A stretch of 34,041 bases of DNA. Origin: JBPCMN01 sp013695115. GTDB taxonomy: Bacteria > Actinomycetota > Acidimicrobiia > IMCC26256 > JACDBD01. This document shows positions 6,353 through 13,975 of this stretch, one piece after another. The stretch spans positions 1-34,041 of the forward strand of contig JBPCMN010000070.1 in assembly GCA_051002235.1 (NCBI GenBank), in the 5' to 3' direction. The notes under the pieces were generated by a model. The model saw nothing but the letters and a program-made list of their open reading frames with translations, had not been told where the DNA came from and did not search any database. Each line of letters opens with the position of its first letter. The stretch's first letter is position 1. The position numbers and the translations under genes were made by a program.

Positions 6353-6958
6353 TCAGGCGCGGTAAAGGCCGCGTGCCTGCAGCCGCTCCTTCTCCTCCTG
6401 CGACAGCTCTGTGTTGCTCGGCGTCAGCAGGAAGGCCTGCTCAGCGGTCCGTTCCATGGAGCCGCCGACCGCGTAGGCCAGGCCGCTGGAGAAGTCGATG
6501 AGACGGCGCTGCAGCTCGCGGCTTACCCCCTGGAGGTTGAGGATGACGGGCTGGTTCGCCTTGAGCCGGTCGCCGACCTCCTGGGCGTCGTTGAAGCCCT
6601 GGGGGTCGACCTCGTGCACCCGGACCGAGGTCGCCGGCATCGCCCGCACGACCGACGACCGTTGAGGCGAGATGTCGGCGGCATCGTCGCGGGCGACCGG
6701 CCGGACCGTGACGCCGTGCTCGGCCCGCACGTGGTCCCGGGGGTCGCGGAGCTCCCGAGGATCGCGGGGCGGTTCGGTGTCGCGCGGGTCGCGGAGCTCG
6801 CGCCGATCGCGCGGCTCCCGGAGCTCGCGCGCGTCGCGGGGATCGTGGGCCGCGGGCTCCAGATCACCCTCGGGATAGTCGTAGTCGGCGTCGTGGGCGA
6901 ACTCTTCGTCGTCCTGGAGACCCAGGTACACCATCGCCCGGCGCCAGATCGAAGCCAT
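6353..6958 (-). CDS. sepF: Cell division protein SepF
   Basis: SepF is a membrane anchor and bundler of FtsZ. In actinobacteria, which lack FtsA, it is the main tether of the ring. The 201-residue product has an amphipathic N-terminal helix (MASIWRRAMVYLGL, 1-14), an acidic then strongly charged linker with repeated RELRDPRD-like units (about 43-75), and the conserved SepF domain at about 112-180, including VILNLQG, DFSSGLAYAVGG and FLLTP. A strong ribosome binding site (GAGGAGG) precedes ATG 6958. The gene lies 71 bases after yggS and close before yggT. It is predicted to bind the FtsZ C-terminal peptide encoded at 8422. Confidence 0.95.
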   Translation of the reverse strand: MASIWRRAMVYLGLQDDEEFAHDADYDYPEGDLEPAAHDPRDARELREPRDRRELRDPRDTEPPRDPRELRDPRDHVRAEHGVTVRPVARDDAADISPQRSSVVRAMPATSVRVHEVDPQGFNDAQEVGDRLKANQPVILNLQGVSRELQRRLIDFSSGLAYAVGGSMERTAEQAFLLTPSNTELSQEEKERLQARGLYRA

Positions 6959-7029
6959 GGTTGATGCCCTCCTCGAGCGCGTTCAGCCTATCGTCGCCGG
7001 TACCGCGAGGTGCGGAAGCGGCCTCTCGC

Positions 7030-7680
7030 TCAGTGTTCCCCGAACAGCGCGCGGCCCACCCGCACGATCGTCGCCCCCTGCTCGACTGCGACCTCGTAGT
7101 CATCGGTCATGCCCATCGACAGGTCCCGGAGCTCGAGGCGCGCCGCGAGCTCACGCAGCGCCGCGAACCAGCGTTGCGGCTCGTCGTGCTGCGGGTGCAC
7201 GGTCATCAGCCCGTCGACGCTCAGCCCGTGTTCCCGGAGGACATCGACGAGCGCCGGCGTTTCGTCGGGCCCACATCCACCCTTCTGCGCCTCGCCGCCT
7301 AGGTTGACCTCGACCAGGACCCGCGCGCCTGCCGCCCGGCGTGCGATCGCGCCCCCCAGCGGCTCGCGGTCGACCGATTGCCAGCACGCCACCCACGGCG
7401 CGAGCGCTGCCACCTTGTTGCGCTGGAGCTGCCCGACGAAGTGCCAGCGGGGCGGCTCGGGCTCGTCGGCCAGCTCGGGCGCCTTGGCGAGCAGCTCCTG
7501 GGCGCGGTTCTCACCCACGTCGGCGACTCCGAGGGCGAGGACCGCGGCGATGCGGGCCGCGTCGACGGTCTTGGTGGCGGCGACGAGGGTGACGTCGGCG
7601 GGGTCGCGGCCGGCGCGGCGGGCCGCCCCGGCGATGCGCTCCCGCACCGTGCGTACGCGCTCGTCCGGTCCCTCCGTCAC
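7030..7680 (-). CDS. yggS: PLP-binding pyridoxal phosphate homeostasis protein (YggS/YlmE family)
   Basis: A PLP-carrier protein with an alanine-racemase-like barrel but no known catalytic activity. It influences vitamin B6 and amino-acid pools. The 216-residue product carries the PLP lysine in VAATK (Lys37), G-E-N-R-A-Q-E at about 56-62, WHFVGQLQRNK near 78-88, VEVNLGGEAQKGG, and the C-terminal block LSMGMTDDYEVAVEQG followed by VRVGRALFG. The GTG start overlaps the pgeF stop as GTGA, so the two are translationally coupled. The pair is standard between ftsZ and sepF in Gram-positive dcw clusters. Confidence 0.94.
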   Translation of the reverse strand: MTEGPDERVRTVRERIAGAARRAGRDPADVTLVAATKTVDAARIAAVLALGVADVGENRAQELLAKAPELADEPEPPRWHFVGQLQRNKVAALAPWVACWQSVDREPLGGAIARRAAGARVLVEVNLGGEAQKGGCGPDETPALVDVLREHGLSVDGLMTVHPQHDEPQRWFAALRELAARLELRDLSMGMTDDYEVAVEQGATIVRVGRALFGEH

Positions 7681-8405
7681 GGCTCGAGCACGACGATCAT
7701 CGCCTGGCGACCGGTCGGCCCGTCGCGACGGAAGGAGAAGTGGTCAGCAGAGGACGCGGTGCACACGTCCAGATCGGTGAACCGGGTGACGCCGACTCCC
7801 GTCAGTGCGGCGCGCACCCCCGCCCGGAGATCGAGGGCAACCTCACCACTCGCCGTGCGCGCCCGGACCCCGGAACCGAGCCCGGCGGCGACCAGATCGA
7901 GCTCGGCCTCCCCGAACGGGTAGCGATCGGGGTGGATGCAGGGCCCGAGCACCGCCTCCACCGGCGAATCGTCGAGGCGACGGAGCGCGTCGACCGCGGC
8001 CTCGAGCACCCCGGCAGCGAGACCCCGCCAGCCGGCATGGACCGCGCCGACCGCGTCGCCGGCGACGAGGGCCACCGGTGCGCAGTCCGCGGTCAGGACG
8101 GCCAGCGGCAACCCGGCGACCGCGGTCACCGCCGCGTCGGCGTCCGGCGCGGGGCCCGCCGGGCCCGACTGCGCCACCACCGCCGAGGCCCCGTGCACCT
8201 GCCGGATCCTGAACCACCGCTCCGGATCAGCGGCCCCACCCCCGAGCGCGTCGCCGACGCGTTGGCGGTTCTCACGCACCCGCTCGGGGTCGTCGTCGGT
8301 CAGGAGCCCGAGATTGGCGGTGTCGAACGGAGGCTCGGAGACTCCCCCGTGCCGGTCGGTGAAGACGACCCGGGCCGCGCCGAGCCGGACCTCGCGGAAC
8401 CCCAC
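7677..8405 (-). CDS. pgeF: Purine nucleoside phosphorylase / peptidoglycan editing factor PgeF (YfiH, multicopper-oxidase-like fold)
   Basis: The 242-residue protein is a full-length DUF152/YfiH member. Metal-site residues are visible: RQVHG (His71), LTADCAP (Cys108) and VHAGWRG (His123), plus GPCIHP later. Members have been reported as zinc purine nucleoside phosphorylases and, in E. coli, as a factor that prevents misincorporation of serine for alanine in peptidoglycan stems. Which role applies here cannot be read from the sequence. Its place directly after ftsZ (16-base gap) and before yggS (GTGA overlap) is classical. The start is GTG 8405 with only a weak ribosome binding site. Confidence 0.92.
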   Translation of the reverse strand: MGFREVRLGAARVVFTDRHGGVSEPPFDTANLGLLTDDDPERVRENRQRVGDALGGGAADPERWFRIRQVHGASAVVAQSGPAGPAPDADAAVTAVAGLPLAVLTADCAPVALVAGDAVGAVHAGWRGLAAGVLEAAVDALRRLDDSPVEAVLGPCIHPDRYPFGEAELDLVAAGLGSGVRARTASGEVALDLRAGVRAALTGVGVTRFTDLDVCTASSADHFSFRRDGPTGRQAMIVVLEP

Positions 8406-8421
8406 CGCGGCTCGCTCTGGC

Positions 8422-9522
8422 TCAGCGGAGAAATTCGGGAACGTCGAACTCGTCGTCGTCGAACTCGAGGTTGTCGTCCGAGGCCCCCGAGAACGCGGCG
8501 TCCTCGGCCCGCAGACCCAGCGACGGGGCGGGGGCGGACTCGTGGCCGCGGCTGACGCCGCCCCGCTCGCCCTCGTAACGATCGAAGCCGGCGGCGATGA
8601 CGGTGACCCGGCACTCGTCGCCGAGCGCGTCGTCGATCACCGCGCCGAAGATGATGTTGGCGTCGGGGTGAGAGGCCTGGGTGACGATCTCGGCCGCCTC
8701 GTTGACCTCGAACAGCCCGAGGTCGGACGGCCCTGACACGTTCAGCACGATCCCGCGGGCGCCTTCGATGCTCGCTTCGAGGAGCGGGCTCGAGATGGCG
8801 GCCCGAGCGGCGTTGACGGCGCGGCCCTCGCCCGATGCGTAGCCGATGCCCATGAGCGCCGACCCGGCGTCGGCCATCACCATGCGCACGTCGGCGAAGT
8901 CGATGTTGATGAGACCGGGCGTGGTGACGAGATCGGTGATGCCCTGCACTCCCTGGAGCAACACCTCGTCGCACATCTTGAACGCGTTGAGCATCGACGT
9001 CTTGTCGTCGGAGACCTGGAGCAGGCGGTCGTTCGGGATGATGATGAGGGTGTCGACCTTGCCCTTGAGCTCCTGGATCCCGGTCTCGGCCTGGACCGAG
9101 CGGCGCCGACCCTCGAACGTGAACGGGCGGGTGACCACTCCGAGGGTCAGCGCGCCCAAGCTCTTGGCCACCTCCGCCACGACCGGCGACGCACCCGTGC
9201 CCGTCCCCCCACCTTCGCCGGCGGTGATGAAGACCATGTCGGAACCCTTGAGCACCTCTTCGATCTCCTCGCGGTGCTCCTCGGCCGCGACCCTGCCGAT
9301 CTCGGGGTCGGACCCCGCGCCGAGGCCCCGGGTGAGCTGACGGCCGACGTCGAGCTTCACGTCGGCATCGCTCATGAGCAGCGCCTGGGCGTCGGTGTTC
9401 ACCCCGATGAACTCGACCCCCTTGAGCCCGGTGTCGATCATGCGGTTGACCGCGTTGCAGCCACCGCCGCCGACGCCGATCACCTTGATGACGGCGAGGT
9501 AGTTCTGGAAGTCATCCAGCAT
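8422..9522 (-). CDS. ftsZ: Cell division protein FtsZ
   Basis: The tubulin-like GTPase that forms the Z ring. The 366-residue product has V-I-G-V-G-G-G-G-C-N-A-V-N-R-M at about 14-28, the tubulin signature GGGTGTG at 104-110, the NDRLL block, and the synergy-loop region IDFADVRMVMADAGSALMGIG. A short acidic linker leads to the C-terminal peptide FDVPEFLR, the expected SepF-binding tail. The start is ATG 9522. Unlike the tightly overlapping mur/fts genes upstream, ftsZ is set off by a 221-base gap with its own strong promoter and a leader of about 160 bases. This allows expression independent of the rest of the cluster. Confidence 0.98.
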   Translation of the reverse strand: MLDDFQNYLAVIKVIGVGGGGCNAVNRMIDTGLKGVEFIGVNTDAQALLMSDADVKLDVGRQLTRGLGAGSDPEIGRVAAEEHREEIEEVLKGSDMVFITAGEGGGTGTGASPVVAEVAKSLGALTLGVVTRPFTFEGRRRSVQAETGIQELKGKVDTLIIIPNDRLLQVSDDKTSMLNAFKMCDEVLLQGVQGITDLVTTPGLINIDFADVRMVMADAGSALMGIGYASGEGRAVNAARAAISSPLLEASIEGARGIVLNVSGPSDLGLFEVNEAAEIVTQASHPDANIIFGAVIDDALGDECRVTVIAAGFDRYEGERGGVSRGHESAPAPSLGLRAEDAAFSGASDDNLEFDDDEFDVPEFLR

Positions 9523-9638
9523 CTGGGGCCTTCCTGGTCGCGGCCTTGCTGGTCGGGAGGACGGGCCACCGCCCCCGGGAGGGGCGCTGACCTCCGGGGC
9601 CTATTCTCCCTTATCAGCAGCCCCGTCTGGTGCACCTT

Positions 9639-9657
9639 CGACCTCGAGTCGAGGTCG
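9639..9657. promoter_or_regulatory. Perfect 9-bp dyad in the ftsZ leader
   Basis: CGACCTCGA (9639-9647) and TCGAGGTCG (9649-9657) are exact inverted copies separated by one base. The dyad centre is about 34 bases downstream of the predicted ftsZ transcription start. In DNA it looks like an operator for a dimeric regulator. In RNA a one-base loop is impossible, so some pairs near the tip would open. Confidence 0.4.
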
Positions 9658-9688
9658 AGAGTTATGTAAACCTGCCGGTGCGGGTGAC

Positions 9689-9717
9689 ATCCTAACCAGA
9701 GCAGCGTAGAGGGTCAA
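9689..9717 (-). promoter_or_regulatory. SigA-type promoter of ftsZ
   Basis: On the minus strand: TTGACC (9712-9717), a 17-base spacer, and TAGGAT (9689-9694). The predicted start is near 9682, leaving about 160 bases of 5' leader before the ATG at 9522. It lies just after the ftsQ stop at 9744. Confidence 0.75.
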
Positions 9718-9719
9718 CG

Positions 9720-9743
9720 GCGCGCGATCGCGCGCGATCGCGC
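9720..9743. repeat. Palindromic double GCGATCGC just after ftsQ
   Basis: Twenty-four bases between the ftsQ stop and the ftsZ -35 hexamer contain two overlapping-flank copies of GCGATCGC in an alternating GC context, and the block is fully self-complementary. It can fold into a hairpin at the end of the ftsQ transcript and may act as a terminator or insulator ahead of the ftsZ promoter. No T-tract is present. Confidence 0.5.
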
Positions 9744-10499
9744 TCATCCGGTCACCGGTGCGCCCGGCACCCGCACGTCGATGTACGAGATCGGCGCATC
9801 GCCGAGCGTTGTGAGCACCGCCAGCGCGGTCCGGCCCTTGGTGGCGACGTCGACCGCGGGCCCGAGGCGCACCTCCACGCCCTCCACGAGGCGGAGCGCG
9901 GCCACTCCCCCCATGACGACGACCGAGCCGACCCGGTCCCGGAGCTCGGTGGGGAGCTGTTCGAGCAGGCGCGTGGCCACCGCGGGGGCGATCCGGCCGC
10001 CGAGCTCGGGCAGTCCGGTCAGGCCGACCACCTCGGGGAGCCCGGCGGGGGGTGCCGCCGCGTCCGCGATCACTCGGCCGGTGCCATCCACCACCGCGAC
10101 GTGGCCCGGGTCGCGCCGCGCCCACCCGGCGGGGACCCGCTCGACGACGGTGATCCGCAGCTCGTCGGGGAGGTCGCGGCGAACGTGGGCCTCGCGGACG
10201 GCGGGGACCGCCTCGATGCGCCGCTCGAGCTCTCCGACATCGAGGAGGAGCAGCGCGTCGCCCGGGCGCACGTCGGCAGCCGCGCGGACTTCGGCCGCCG
10301 GGACCTGGGCCGTGCCGCGGATCAGGACCCGGTCGACGTCGAGGAATGGGGACTTGACCACCAGCCACGCGCCGCCGCCGATCGCGACCGCGCCCACGAC
10401 GACCAGCAGCACGCGCAGGCGCCGGCGCCCTCGGTCGCGGACCACCGCCACCCGCCGCGCCCGCATTCGCGGGTCGATGCGCGCCGTCGCCGTCGTCAT
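9744..10499 (-). CDS. ftsQ: Cell division protein FtsQ
   Basis: FtsQ is the bitopic divisome scaffold. The 251-residue product has a basic cytoplasmic N-terminus (R-A-R-R-V and R-R-R-L-R), one transmembrane helix (about 29-48) and an extracytoplasmic POTRA domain that starts at FLDVDRVLIRG, followed by the FtsQ domain with VAVVDGTGRVIAD. The open frame extends far upstream without sense. ATG 10499 is chosen because a clear ribosome binding site (GGAGGT) sits 6-7 bases before it and the protein then begins with a typical FtsQ tail. It is separated from murB by 53 bases that hold a repeat-like sequence. The ftsZ promoter follows its stop. Confidence 0.9.
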   Translation of the reverse strand: MTTATARIDPRMRARRVAVVRDRGRRRLRVLLVVVGAVAIGGGAWLVVKSPFLDVDRVLIRGTAQVPAAEVRAAADVRPGDALLLLDVGELERRIEAVPAVREAHVRRDLPDELRITVVERVPAGWARRDPGHVAVVDGTGRVIADAAAPPAGLPEVVGLTGLPELGGRIAPAVATRLLEQLPTELRDRVGSVVVMGGVAALRLVEGVEVRLGPAVDVATKGRTALAVLTTLGDAPISYIDVRVPGAPVTG

Positions 10500-10532
10500 G
10501 CCGGGACCTCCATCACTCGCTCGCTGGCGAGC

Positions 10533-10553
10533 TCGCTCCGGTCGCCGCGCGGC
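10533..10553. repeat. Dispersed 21-base repeat, copy A (murB-ftsQ gap)
   Basis: These 21 bases occur exactly, in inverted orientation, at 22358-22378 inside the 5' part of ftsI. The neighbourhood (10514-10552) is rich in short GCTCGC/GCGAGC palindromes. A similar CTCACTCGCTCCGG lies at 31165-31178 in another intergenic gap. This suggests a small dispersed palindromic repeat family. Confidence 0.55.
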
Positions 10554-11494
10554 TACGAGCCATCGAACCCATTCCCGACCATGAGGAGCTCGGGGACGAG
10601 CTGCACGCCGGTGGCGTCGGCCACCCGGCGCTGGACCTCGGTCACCAGGCGGGCGACGTCGGCGGCGGTGGCGCCGGCGTCGGCCTGGAAGAAGTTCGCG
10701 TGCTTCTGCGAGACGATCGCGCCGCCCACCCGGAGCCCCTTGAGGCCGCTGGCGTCGATGAGGCGACCGGCCGAGTCCCCCGGCGGATTGCGGAACACCG
10801 AACCGGCGTTGGCGCCGCCGGGCTGGTGCTCGCGCCGCCAGCGCACGATCTCGGCGACGCGGGCCGCGCACGCCGCCGGATCGTCGCGGCTCCCGTCGAA
10901 CTCGGCCGAGACCACCACGTCGGAGGCGGACACGTTCGAGTGCCGATAGCCGAGGTCGAGCTGCTCGACCGAGCGCCGCGCCGAGCGGGCCGCGCCGTCG
11001 GCGAGGAGATCGACGATCGCCGCCGTTCGCAGGACGTCGACCGTCTCGCGTCCATGTCCGCCGGCGTTCATGCGCACGGCTCCGCCCACCGACCCGGGGA
11101 TCCCGACGAAGAACTCCAACCCGGCGATGCCGGCGTCGGCCGCCCGGCGGGCCAGCACCGGGAGCGGCACCGCCCCTCCGGCGCGGACCGCCGGCTCGGC
11201 ATCGGGCGCGGGAAGTTCGACCGATTCGAACTCGCCTTCGAGCACGACCGCGACACCGGCGAACCCGCCGTCGCCGACCAGCAGGTTCGAGCCCCGCCCG
11301 ACCACGAGGATCGGGGGCCGATGCCGCGCCACAACTTCGGCGAGCCCTTCGAGCTCGGCAGTGTTCGTCACTCGGGCCAGGACCGCCACCGGCCCGCCCA
11401 CCCGATAGGTCGACAGGTCGCCGAACGGCACGTCGAGCCGCACCCGGCGGGGAAGGCGGGCGGCGAGCTCCTCGGCAAGAACGGCGGTGCTCAC
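10553..11494 (-). CDS. murB: UDP-N-acetylenolpyruvoylglucosamine reductase MurB
   Basis: A FAD- and NADPH-dependent reductase that makes UDP-MurNAc. Visible are STYRVGGP near the N-terminus, the FAD-binding GRGSNLLV, GIPGSVGGAVRMNAGG, the catalytic-serine block AGSVFRNP, S-G-L-K-G-L-R-V-G-G-A-I-V-S-Q-K-H-A-N-F-F, and the C-terminal VPELLMVG glutamate. I place the start at GTG 11494 because it forms a GTGA overlap with the murC stop, like other junctions of this cluster. A GTG at 11518 would add eight non-conserved residues and a 28-base overlap. The protein is then about 313 residues. Confidence 0.95.
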   Translation of the reverse strand: MSTAVLAEELAARLPRRVRLDVPFGDLSTYRVGGPVAVLARVTNTAELEGLAEVVARHRPPILVVGRGSNLLVGDGGFAGVAVVLEGEFESVELPAPDAEPAVRAGGAVPLPVLARRAADAGIAGLEFFVGIPGSVGGAVRMNAGGHGRETVDVLRTAAIVDLLADGAARSARRSVEQLDLGYRHSNVSASDVVVSAEFDGSRDDPAACAARVAEIVRWRREHQPGGANAGSVFRNPPGDSAGRLIDASGLKGLRVGGAIVSQKHANFFQADAGATAADVARLVTEVQRRVADATGVQLVPELLMVGNGFDGS

Positions 11495-12879
11495 GATCGG
11501 CCCATCGGCTGCAGCCACTCGTCCGGCAGCGTCGTCAGGTCGCCGGCGCCCAGGGTCAGCACGACATCACCCGGTCGGGTGAGGTGGGGCACGTGCTCGA
11601 CCAGGTCGGCCCGACGGGGCAGGTACGTGACCGGAAGGGCGGGATGACGGTCGAGGACGGCCCGGAGGATCAGGCGCCCCGACACGCCCGGCTGGGGCGC
11701 CTCACCGGCCGAGTACACGTCGGTGAGCACGACCGCATCGGCGTCGGCGAACGCGTCGGCGAACTCTCGCCACAAGCGGGCCGTGCGCGTGTAGCGGTGG
11801 GGCTGGAATACGGCGATGACCCGGCGCCAGTCGCCTTCGCGGGCGGCGCGGATCATGGCCGCGATCTCGCCGGGGATGTGCGCGTAGTCGTCGATGAACG
11901 TCGCCCCGTCGAGCTCGCCCCGGAACTGGAACCGGCGGGCGACGCCACCGAAGCCCCGCAACGCTTCCGCAGCGGCCGCGAACGGCACCCCCAACTCGAG
12001 CGCAAGCGCGGTCGCCCCGGCGGCGTTGAGGGCGTTGTGCCATCCGGGCACCGGCAATTCGATGACGCCCAGGGGCTCGCCCCGGCACGTGAGCTCCGCC
12101 CGACTGCCGGTGCGACCACCCTCGTAATGCGCGATGCGGTAGGTGGCGTCCTCCGACCCGCCGTAGGTGGCGGCGTCCTCGATGGCCGCGCCGAGACGGC
12201 GGGCCACCGCGTCGTCGGCACAGATCACGCACGCTCCCGGGAGCCCGGCAAGGAAGTCGTAGAACGCATCGACGAGGGTGACGAAGTCGCCGTAATGGTC
12301 GAGGTGATCGGGTTCCACGTTGGTGACGATCGCGGCCTCGGGCGCGAGCTCCAGGAACGTGCCGTCGCTCTCGTCCGCTTCGACGACCAGCCACTCCCCT
12401 TCGTCGAGGGTGGCGTTGGTCCCGACTTCGTTCAGGTCACCGCCGATGATGAAGCTGGGCTGCCACCCGGCGGCGCGCAGGACGAGCGCGAGCATCGACG
12501 CGGTCGTGGTCTTGCCGTGGCTCCCCGCCACCGCCACCGTCCGACGCGTCGCCACGATCGCCCGCAGCGCCTCGGCGCGCCGCAGGACCGGGATCCCCTG
12601 CTCCTCCGCCGCCCGCACCTCCGGGTTCGAGGACGGGATCGCGGTCGAGACCACCACCGCATCCACGTCGCCGGCGACGTGGCCGGCGTCGTGGCCGATC
12701 GACGCGTCCACGCCCGAGACCCGGAGCCGCGCCATCGCGCGCGACTCCTTCAGGTCGGAGCCGCTCACCCGGTGCCCGAGCTGGGCCAGCACGGTGGCGA
12801 TCGCGCTCATCCCCGCGCCGCCGATGCCGACGATGTGGAGCCGCTGAGGCCGGGACAAGTCGAGCCCGTTAGCGGGCAC
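11491..12879 (-). CDS. murC: UDP-N-acetylmuramate--L-alanine ligase MurC
   Basis: Adds L-Ala to UDP-MurNAc in an ATP-dependent cytoplasmic reaction, the first step of the stem peptide. The 462-residue product shows VGIGGAGMSAIA at about 17-28, the ATP loop GSHGKTTTA, NVEPDHLDHYG, the FIDDYAHIP block and FQPHRYTRT. It begins with GTG 12879, preceded by a strong GGAGG ribosome binding site within the last codons of murG (11-base overlap). The stop overlaps the chosen murB start as GTGA. Confidence 0.97.
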   Translation of the reverse strand: MPANGLDLSRPQRLHIVGIGGAGMSAIATVLAQLGHRVSGSDLKESRAMARLRVSGVDASIGHDAGHVAGDVDAVVVSTAIPSSNPEVRAAEEQGIPVLRRAEALRAIVATRRTVAVAGSHGKTTTASMLALVLRAAGWQPSFIIGGDLNEVGTNATLDEGEWLVVEADESDGTFLELAPEAAIVTNVEPDHLDHYGDFVTLVDAFYDFLAGLPGACVICADDAVARRLGAAIEDAATYGGSEDATYRIAHYEGGRTGSRAELTCRGEPLGVIELPVPGWHNALNAAGATALALELGVPFAAAAEALRGFGGVARRFQFRGELDGATFIDDYAHIPGEIAAMIRAAREGDWRRVIAVFQPHRYTRTARLWREFADAFADADAVVLTDVYSAGEAPQPGVSGRLILRAVLDRHPALPVTYLPRRADLVEHVPHLTRPGDVVLTLGAGDLTTLPDEWLQPMGRS

Positions 12880-13975
12880 CCGCCACCTCCTCTACCAGGT
12901 CGGCCAGGCGGGCGGCGGCGTCGGGACGCGCCAGCGTGCGCGCCGCCTTCTCCATAGCGTCGAGTCGGCCGCGGTCGGCGATGAGCTCGCTCGCCACCGC
13001 CTCGACGCGGGCGCCGTCGCACTCGTCGTCGGGCAACAGCACCGCCGCGCCCGCGTCGACCATCGAGCTCGCGTTCCGGGTCTGGTGGTCACCGGGTGCG
13101 CCGGGCAGCGGGACGAGGATCGAGGGAACACCCGCGGCCGCGAGCTCGGCCACTGTCACCGCGCCGGCGCGGCAGAGCGCGAGGGTCGTCCGGGCGTAGA
13201 GGCCGTCCATGTGGTCCTCGTACGGGACCAGCTCGTAGGCGAGGCGGTCACCGGGTTCACGGACAGCCGCGAGCGCGCCCGCGCACTGGTCGTAGTTGCG
13301 GGCCCCGCTGACGTGGTGCACCGCGACGTCGTCCCGATCGCGCCACCGTTCGTACAGCCCGATGGCGGCCTCGTTCAGTCGCCCCGCGCCCAGGCTCCCT
13401 CCGACCACGGCGACGAGCGGCGGGGTCGAGGGCGCGCGCCGGACCGCCACGATCTCGGGGCGGATCGGGTTCCCGGTCAGGATGGAGTCGCGGAGCGGCG
13501 TGCCCGGGAGTGAGATCGCGGCGCGGGCGCCCATCCGGACCGCGAGCCGGTTGGCGAGCCCCGGGGCCGCGTTCTGCTCGTGCACGACTGCCGGCACCCG
13601 CCGGAGCCGCGCCGCCACCAGACAAGGGAGCGACGCGTAGCCACCGACGCCGACGACGACCCGCGGTCGGGCGCGCCGGACGATGCGCCGGGACCGCACG
13701 AAGGCCTGCAGGTTCTCCCAGAGCGCGGCCAGGTTGGCCAGGGTGAACCGTCGCTGCAGTCCCCGACCGGGGAGGAGATCGATCGCGAAACCCGCCTCGG
13801 GCACGACGCGCGCCTCGAGCCCGCGCCGTGCGCCCACGAAGCGGATGGTGGGCACCGGATGGCCGCGCCCGACGAGCTCGTCGGCCAACGCGAGCGCGGG
13901 GTAGACGTGCCCCCCGGTCCCGCCTCCGGTCACCAGCGCGAACACAGCCGGCCCCGCTTCCCCGTCCCCGCTCAC
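12869..13975 (-). CDS. murG: Lipid II synthase: UDP-GlcNAc transferase MurG
   Basis: A membrane-associated GT-B glycosyltransferase that adds GlcNAc to lipid I to give lipid II. The 368-residue product has FALVTGGGTGGHVYPA at the N-terminus, VGVGGYASLP, VVHEQNAAPGLANR, the phosphate-binding VVGGSLGAGRLNE, and the C-terminal donor-site block CRAGAVTVAELAAAGVPSI followed by L-P-G-A-P-G-D-H-Q-T-R-N-A. The open frame continues upstream inside ftsW, but the GTG at 13975 forms a GTGA overlap with the ftsW stop and places the glycine loop at the normal distance from the start. Confidence 0.97.
   Translation of the reverse strand: MSGDGEAGPAVFALVTGGGTGGHVYPALALADELVGRGHPVPTIRFVGARRGLEARVVPEAGFAIDLLPGRGLQRRFTLANLAALWENLQAFVRSRRIVRRARPRVVVGVGGYASLPCLVAARLRRVPAVVHEQNAAPGLANRLAVRMGARAAISLPGTPLRDSILTGNPIRPEIVAVRRAPSTPPLVAVVGGSLGAGRLNEAAIGLYERWRDRDDVAVHHVSGARNYDQCAGALAAVREPGDRLAYELVPYEDHMDGLYARTTLALCRAGAVTVAELAAAGVPSILVPLPGAPGDHQTRNASSMVDAGAAVLLPDDECDGARVEAVASELIADRGRLDAMEKAARTLARPDAAARLADLVEEVAGAR

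Noticed and set aside
9601..10368. 255-codon frame overlapping ftsQ and the ftsZ leader
   Set aside because: Arg/Gly/Pro-rich shadow of ftsQ. The ftsZ leader part has a clear promoter and no ribosome binding site for this frame.
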